Assembly (NCBI RefSeq): GCF_014650775.1
Contig: NZ_BMVP01000006.1
Coordinates: forward strand, 124,001 to 188,000
Direction of reading: 5' to 3'
DNA: 64,000 nucleotides
Origin: Streptomyces cirratus
Lineage (GTDB): Bacteria; Actinomycetota; Actinomycetes; Streptomycetales; Streptomycetaceae
Below the pieces are notes generated by a model. It saw only the letters and a program-made list of their open reading frames with translations. It was not told where the DNA came from and did not search any database. The number at the start of each line of letters is the position of its first letter. Position 1 is the stretch's first letter. Below are positions 60,323-64,000 of the stretch, one piece after another. The position numbers and the translations under genes are program-made.

Positions 60323-61306
60323 GTGATCGAGCTTGAGGGCGTGCCCGAGCTGATCGACCCGGTCATGGTGGCCGCGTTCGAGGGCTGGAACGACGCGGGT
60401 GACGCCGCCTCCGGTGCTGTCACGCACCTGGACCGGGAGTGGAAGGGCGAGGTCTTCGCGGCTCTGGACGCCGAGGACTACTACGACTTCCAGGTCAACC
60501 GGCCGACGGTGTGGCTGGAGAACGGGGTGCGCAAGATCACCTGGCCGACGACCCGGCTTTCGGTGGTCCGGATCGGCGGTGCCAAGCCGCGCGACCTGGT
60601 GCTGGTGCGCGGGATCGAACCCTCGATGCGCTGGCGTTCGTTCTGCAACGAGATCCTCGCCTTCGCGCACGAGCTGGGCGTGGAGATGGTGGTCATCCTG
60701 GGCGCGCTCCTGGGGGACACCCCGCACACCCGGCCGGTCCCGGTCAGCGGGGTGACCTCGGACGCCGACCTGGCACGGACGATGGACCTGGAGGAGACGA
60801 AGTACGAGGGCCCGACGGGGATCGTGGGCGTCCTCCAGGAGGCCTGTACGCACGCGGGCGTCCCGGCGGTGTCGCTGTGGGCGGCGGTGCCGCACTACGT
60901 GTCGCAGCCGCCGAACCCGAAGGCGACGCTGGCACTGCTGAACCGGCTGGAGGACCTTCTCGACATCCGCATCCCGCTGGGCGAACTGCCGGAGGACGCG
61001 CGGGCGTGGCAGCTCGGCGTGGACCAACTGGCTGCCGAGGACAGCGAGGTGGCGGAGTACGTGCAGACGCTGGAGGAGGCGCGGGACACCGCGGACCTCC
61101 CCGAGGCGTCGGGGGACGCGATCGCCCGCGAGTTCGAGCGGTACCTGCGGCGGCGGGACCCTTCCGCGACCGCGGAACCCGGCGACGGGTCGTACCTGCG
61201 GGACACGTCCAGCGGCCGTACGAAGCCGCGGCTGAGGCCCGACCCGGAGCCGCCGGAGGAGCCCCCGACGGCGGCTCCGGGCGACGACGCGCCCCCGGAG
61301 GCGTAA
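60323..61306 (+). CDS. PAC2 family protein
   Basis: This 327-residue protein of the PAC2 family is related to a human proteasome-assembly chaperone. It begins VIELEGVPELIDPVMVAAFEGWNDAGDAASGAV, the typical first strand. It contains FQVNRPTVWLENGVRKITWP, LVLVRGIEPSMRWRSFCNEIL and the block GIVGVLQEACTHAGVPAVSLWAAVPHYVSQPPNPKATLALLNRL. The C-terminal 60 residues are a disordered Pro/Glu/Arg tail. In bacteria the role is unknown, although a link to the proteasome is sometimes proposed. GTG 60323 has AAGGAGA upstream. It lies between glpD and mshC, convergent with the latter. Confidence 0.88.
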   Translation: MIELEGVPELIDPVMVAAFEGWNDAGDAASGAVTHLDREWKGEVFAALDAEDYYDFQVNRPTVWLENGVRKITWPTTRLSVVRIGGAKPRDLVLVRGIEPSMRWRSFCNEILAFAHELGVEMVVILGALLGDTPHTRPVPVSGVTSDADLARTMDLEETKYEGPTGIVGVLQEACTHAGVPAVSLWAAVPHYVSQPPNPKATLALLNRLEDLLDIRIPLGELPEDARAWQLGVDQLAAEDSEVAEYVQTLEEARDTADLPEASGDAIAREFERYLRRRDPSATAEPGDGSYLRDTSSGRTKPRLRPDPEPPEEPPTAAPGDDAPPEA

Positions 61307-61348
61307 CGCCGACGGGGCCGGATCATCGGATCCGGCCCCGTCGGCGTT
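61305..61348. terminator. 20-bp bidirectional terminator between PAC2 gene and mshC
   Basis: A perfect 20-bp stem (61305-61324 with 61329-61348) with an ATCG tetraloop overlaps the last bases of the PAC2 stop codon. It lies between two convergent genes and is among the strongest hairpins in the window. Confidence 0.88.
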
Positions 61349-61389
61349 CGCGTTCGGTCAGGGCGCCACGCGGTCAGAGCGCCGCGCCG

Positions 61390-62619
61390 TCAGAGCGCCA
61401 CGCCCAGCAGCGCGTCGACCGTGCGGGAGACCAGGCCCGGGGCCGATTCGTCGGCGCCGTCCGAGGCGTTCTGGGCCTGCGCCCAGCGGTCCACGGCCGC
61501 CAGCGCGGCGGGGGCGTCCAGGTCGTTCGCGAGGGCCTCGCGGACCTCCTCGACCAGGGCGTCCGCCGGGATACCGTCCGGGCGGGACACGGCCGCGCGC
61601 CAGCGCTCCAGGCGGGCCACCGCCTCCTCCAGCACGGCGTCGGTCCACTCCCAGTCGGCGCGGTAGTGGTGGGACAGCAGCGCGAGCCGGATCGCGGCGG
61701 GGTCGACGCCCGCCCGGCGCAGCGCGGAGACGAAGACCAGGTTGCCCTTGGACTTCGACATCTTCTGACCGTTCAGCGCGACCATGCCCGCGTGCACGTA
61801 CGCCTTGGCCATCGGGAACTCGCCCGTCAGCGCCTGGGCGTGCGAGGCGCCCATCTCGTGGTGCGGGAAGGCCAGGTCCGAGCCGCCGCCCTGGATGTCG
61901 AAGCCCATGCCCAGGTGGTCCAGGGCGATGGCCACGCACTCGATGTGCCAGCCCGGCCGGCCTCGGCCCAGGGAGCCGCCGTCCCAGCTCGGCTCGCCCG
62001 GCCGCGCGGCCATCCACAGCATCGGGTCCAGCGGGTTCTTCTTCCCCGGGCGCTCGGGGTCGCCGCCGCGCTCCGCGGAGAGCAGCCGCATGGCCTCGGC
62101 GTCGAGGTGGGAGACGCCGCCGAAGTGCGGATCGGACTCCACCGAGAAGTAGACGTCGCCGTCGAGCTCGTACGCGGCGCCCGCGTCCCGCAGCCGCTCG
62201 ACGAGCGGCACGATGCCCGGTATGGCCTCGACGGCGCCGATGTACTGCCGCGGCGGCAGGATCCGCAGGGCGGTCATGTCCTCGCGGAAGAGGGCCGTCT
62301 CGCGTTCGGCGAGCTCGGTCCAGTCATGGCCGTCGCGCTGCGCCCGCTCCAGCAGCGGATCGTCGACGTCCGTGACGTTCTGGACGTAGTGGACCTGCCG
62401 CTTGGTGTCGAGCCACACGCGCTGCACCAGGTCGAACGCGTTGTAGGTGGCCGCGTGACCGATGTGGGTGGCGTCGTACGGCGTGATGCCGCAGACGTAG
62501 ATACGGGCGACGGGACCGGGGGCGAGGGTGATCGTCCCCTGGGTCGCGGTGTCGTGGATCTGGAGGTCGCGGCCCTTGCCGGGCAGGGCGGGGACCTCAG
62601 AAGCGGGCCAGGCATGCAT
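61390..62619 (-). CDS. mshC: cysteine:GlcN-inositol ligase MshC (mycothiol synthesis)
   Basis: MshC joins cysteine to GlcN-Ins by ATP hydrolysis, the third committed step of mycothiol synthesis. This 409-residue enzyme resembles cysteinyl-tRNA synthetase without the anticodon domain. The class-I signature HIGHAATYNAFD is preceded by the zinc Cys of YVCGITPYDATHIGH. The zinc-site residues are in GRGRPGWHIECVAIALDHLG, and DLAFPHHEMGASHAQALTG follows. The KMSKS motif is in LNGQKMSKSKGNLVFVSAL. ATG 62619 starts it. It heads a minus-strand group with the SCO1664-family gene upstream. The mycothiol role is well established in actinomycetes. Confidence 0.96.
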   Translation of the reverse strand: MHAWPASEVPALPGKGRDLQIHDTATQGTITLAPGPVARIYVCGITPYDATHIGHAATYNAFDLVQRVWLDTKRQVHYVQNVTDVDDPLLERAQRDGHDWTELAERETALFREDMTALRILPPRQYIGAVEAIPGIVPLVERLRDAGAAYELDGDVYFSVESDPHFGGVSHLDAEAMRLLSAERGGDPERPGKKNPLDPMLWMAARPGEPSWDGGSLGRGRPGWHIECVAIALDHLGMGFDIQGGGSDLAFPHHEMGASHAQALTGEFPMAKAYVHAGMVALNGQKMSKSKGNLVFVSALRRAGVDPAAIRLALLSHHYRADWEWTDAVLEEAVARLERWRAAVSRPDGIPADALVEEVREALANDLDAPAALAAVDRWAQAQNASDGADESAPGLVSRTVDALLGVAL

Positions 62620-62739
62620 GCTTCGAGACTAACCGGACGGATGTTCCGTCATCGAACCGGACCAGCACTGTTGGCTTGATCGCCACCCTTGCGGTCTGGC
62701 CGGTTCTGTGCCTGGAGGCACGCGACGCGCCGGAGGAGG

Positions 62740-63543
62740 TCAGACCGGCGGCCAGGGGATGGCGGGCCACTGCCCCGAGGGGCGGGGATGCGTTCCCTCG
62801 CGCAGCAGGAGGGCCACACGGGCCCGTACGGCCGCCAGCTCGGCGGCGGTGATCAGTTCCGCCAGCCGGGCGGCGAGGGGGCCCGCATCGGCCAGCTGGG
62901 AGGCGAGGGAGACCAGTACGGTGCGGGCCTCGTCCGTGAGGGGCTCGCCCGCCCAGCCCCACAGCAGGGTGCGCAGCTTGTCGTCGGCGTGGAAGGTCAC
63001 CCCGTGGTCGATGCCGTAGAGCCGGCCGTCGGGGGCGGGCAGCAGGTGACCGCCCTTGCGGTCGGCGTTGTTGATCACGGCGTCCAGGACGGCGAGGCGG
63101 CGCAGCCTCGGGTCGTCGGCGTGCACGAGCAGCGCGGTGCGCCCCTCCCCCACTTCCGCGAGGGCGACCGGCTTCCAGCCCTCCCCGGCCTCCTCGCCCT
63201 CGACGAGCGCCAGCAGTTCCGGCCCGGGCGCGTCGCCGGCGTCGATCCACCGCTGGACCATGCCTTCGCCGTACGGGCCTTCGCGCAGCACCGTCTCCGG
63301 TACCAGACCCCACCCGGTGGCCTCGGAGACCAGGTAGGCGGCGCGCTCGCGCTGGGCGAGGCTGCCGTCGGGAAAGTCCCACAGCGGCCGCTCGCCCTTG
63401 ACGGGCTTGTAGACGCATTCGGCGCTGACGCCCTCGTACGTCACCGTGCACAGCAGCACGGCATTGGAGGCCTCGGCGATACGGCCCCGGACGGTGAGCT
63501 CACCTCTGGCGAGCAGTTCCTCGGTCGGGTTCACGGCGCTCAC
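62740..63543 (-). CDS. SCO1664 family protein (PI3/PI4-kinase-like fold)
   Basis: This 267-residue protein belongs to an actinobacterial family annotated as SCO1664-type, distantly related to phosphatidylinositol kinase-like folds. The recognisable blocks are ASNAVLLCTVTYEGVSAECVYKPVKGERPLWDF, the acidic DAVINNADRKGGHLL (probable catalytic-loop Asp/Asn) and YGIDHGVTFHADDKLRTLLWGWAG. This kind of kinase-like core can bind ATP. No function is established. GTG 63543 overlaps the stop of the DUF3090 gene by 4 bases (GTGA), so the two are translationally coupled. Alternative longer starts lie in antisense-like sequence. Confidence 0.82.
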   Translation of the reverse strand: MSAVNPTEELLARGELTVRGRIAEASNAVLLCTVTYEGVSAECVYKPVKGERPLWDFPDGSLAQRERAAYLVSEATGWGLVPETVLREGPYGEGMVQRWIDAGDAPGPELLALVEGEEAGEGWKPVALAEVGEGRTALLVHADDPRLRRLAVLDAVINNADRKGGHLLPAPDGRLYGIDHGVTFHADDKLRTLLWGWAGEPLTDEARTVLVSLASQLADAGPLAARLAELITAAELAAVRARVALLLREGTHPRPSGQWPAIPWPPV

Positions 63544-64000
63544 GCCTGGCGCCGGTAGCCGTTCTGGCGGGGACACACGTGCCCTTCGGGGTCGAGCGGC
63601 AGGCTGCACAGCGGGCACGGCGGACGGCCGGCGTTGACCACGTCCAGGGCGCGCTTGGCGAAGGCGCGGGCCTGGACGCCGGAGAGGCGCACGCGCAGCA
63701 TCGGCGGGCCGTTCTCCTCGTCCTGGAGCAGGCGCTCCTCCGCCTCGGCGAGGTCCTCGTCGGAATCTGCGTCCATTTCCACGAGCGCCTGCGCCTCGAC
63801 GATCATCCGCTGCTCCTCGCCGTCCCAGGCCAGGGCCATCGTGCCGACGCGGAACTCCTCCTCGACGGGTACGTCGAGGGGGGCGGTATCGGCGGCCTCG
63901 GTCGAGGCGACGGCCGGTACGGGGGCGTTGCCGCCGGTGCGCCGTACGACCTCGTCCAGCAGTTCGTCCATCCGCTCGGCGAGCGCGGCGACCTGGGTCT
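63540..64000 (-). CDS. DUF3090 family protein, N-terminus cut by window edge
   Basis: The coding frame runs off the right end of the window, so only the C-terminal 150 or so residues are visible. It has the DUF3090 pattern: VEEEFRVGTMALAWDGEEQRMIVEAQALVE, MLRVRLSGVQARAFAKRALDVVNAG and a terminal zinc-ribbon-like CPLCSLPLDPEGHVCPRQNGY (three Cys and one His). The function is unknown. The gene overlaps the SCO1664-family start by 4 bp. It belongs to a conserved actinobacterial group that usually continues with a histidine phosphatase gene upstream, which should lie beyond 64000. Confidence 0.8.
   Translation of the reverse strand, partial: TQVAALAERMDELLDEVVRRTGGNAPVPAVASTEAADTAPLDVPVEEEFRVGTMALAWDGEEQRMIVEAQALVEMDADSDEDLAEAEERLLQDEENGPPMLRVRLSGVQARAFAKRALDVVNAGRPPCPLCSLPLDPEGHVCPRQNGYRRQA

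Overview
The window is chromosomal DNA of a high-GC actinomycete, almost certainly Streptomyces. The genes have strong third-position GC, so long open antisense frames are common. GTG starts are frequent, and ribosome sites are of the AGGAGG/GAGG type. The gene order pafA-pafBC-tatAC-helY, prcA-prcB-pup-dop-arc and gylR-glpF-glpK-glpD-mshC matches, as far as I remember it, the S. coelicolor core chromosome around SCO1600-SCO1665. I see no tRNA, rRNA, IS element, prophage or CRISPR array.

Layout. (1) 1-5200: a DUF1844 protein, then a coupled minus-strand operon (membrane-anchored hypothetical, mycosin-like S8 protease, SseB-like protein), a PLP-dependent aldolase/racemase-fold enzyme and an FBP zinc protein. 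(2) 5200-13430: a probable gamma-glutamylated-amine (ethanolamine) catabolic locus. It has a secreted HAD phosphatase, SDR, aldehyde dehydrogenase and GlnA-like ligase on the minus strand, and a FadR-type regulator, amino-acid/amine permease and class-I glutamine-amidotransferase hydrolase on the plus strand. (3) 13430-22740: accessory and single genes: LysR with a TDT transporter, an XRE-cupin regulator with a metal-receptor protein, a 5'-3' exonuclease, an iron-box-controlled siderophore-interacting protein, an array of 36-bp-spaced hairpin repeats, a serine hydrolase, an RluA-type enzyme and a TetR regulator.

(4) 22800-41320: the Pup-proteasome region. helY, tatC, tatA, two small genes, pafC, pafB, two FKBP prolyl isomerases (one a tandem-domain lipoprotein) and pafA are followed by an MFS/LacI pair. 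Then come prcA, prcB, a decayed endonuclease VII gene not called by simple ORF finding, pup, dop and arc. Dop prepares Pup, PafA ligates it to lysines, ARC unfolds the tagged protein and PrcAB degrades it. PafBC is the linked DNA-damage regulator.

(5) 41560-51200: a ferredoxin, a membrane-anchored hypothetical, trmI, a site-2 protease, a RecB-like nuclease, an orphan NarL-type response regulator, two paralogous peptide-type binding lipoproteins without permeases, and a HAD hydrolase. (6) 51300-64000: metH, the glycerol regulon (gylR divergent from metH, then glpF-glpK-glpD), a PAC2 protein, mshC for mycothiol synthesis, an SCO1664-family protein and a DUF3090 protein cut by the window edge.

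Many convergent or operon-end boundaries carry long perfect inverted repeats, listed as terminators. Several promoter regions carry palindromes that look like operators: an iron box, a repeated GylR-type site, sites upstream of the permease, and LacI- and LysR-type sites.
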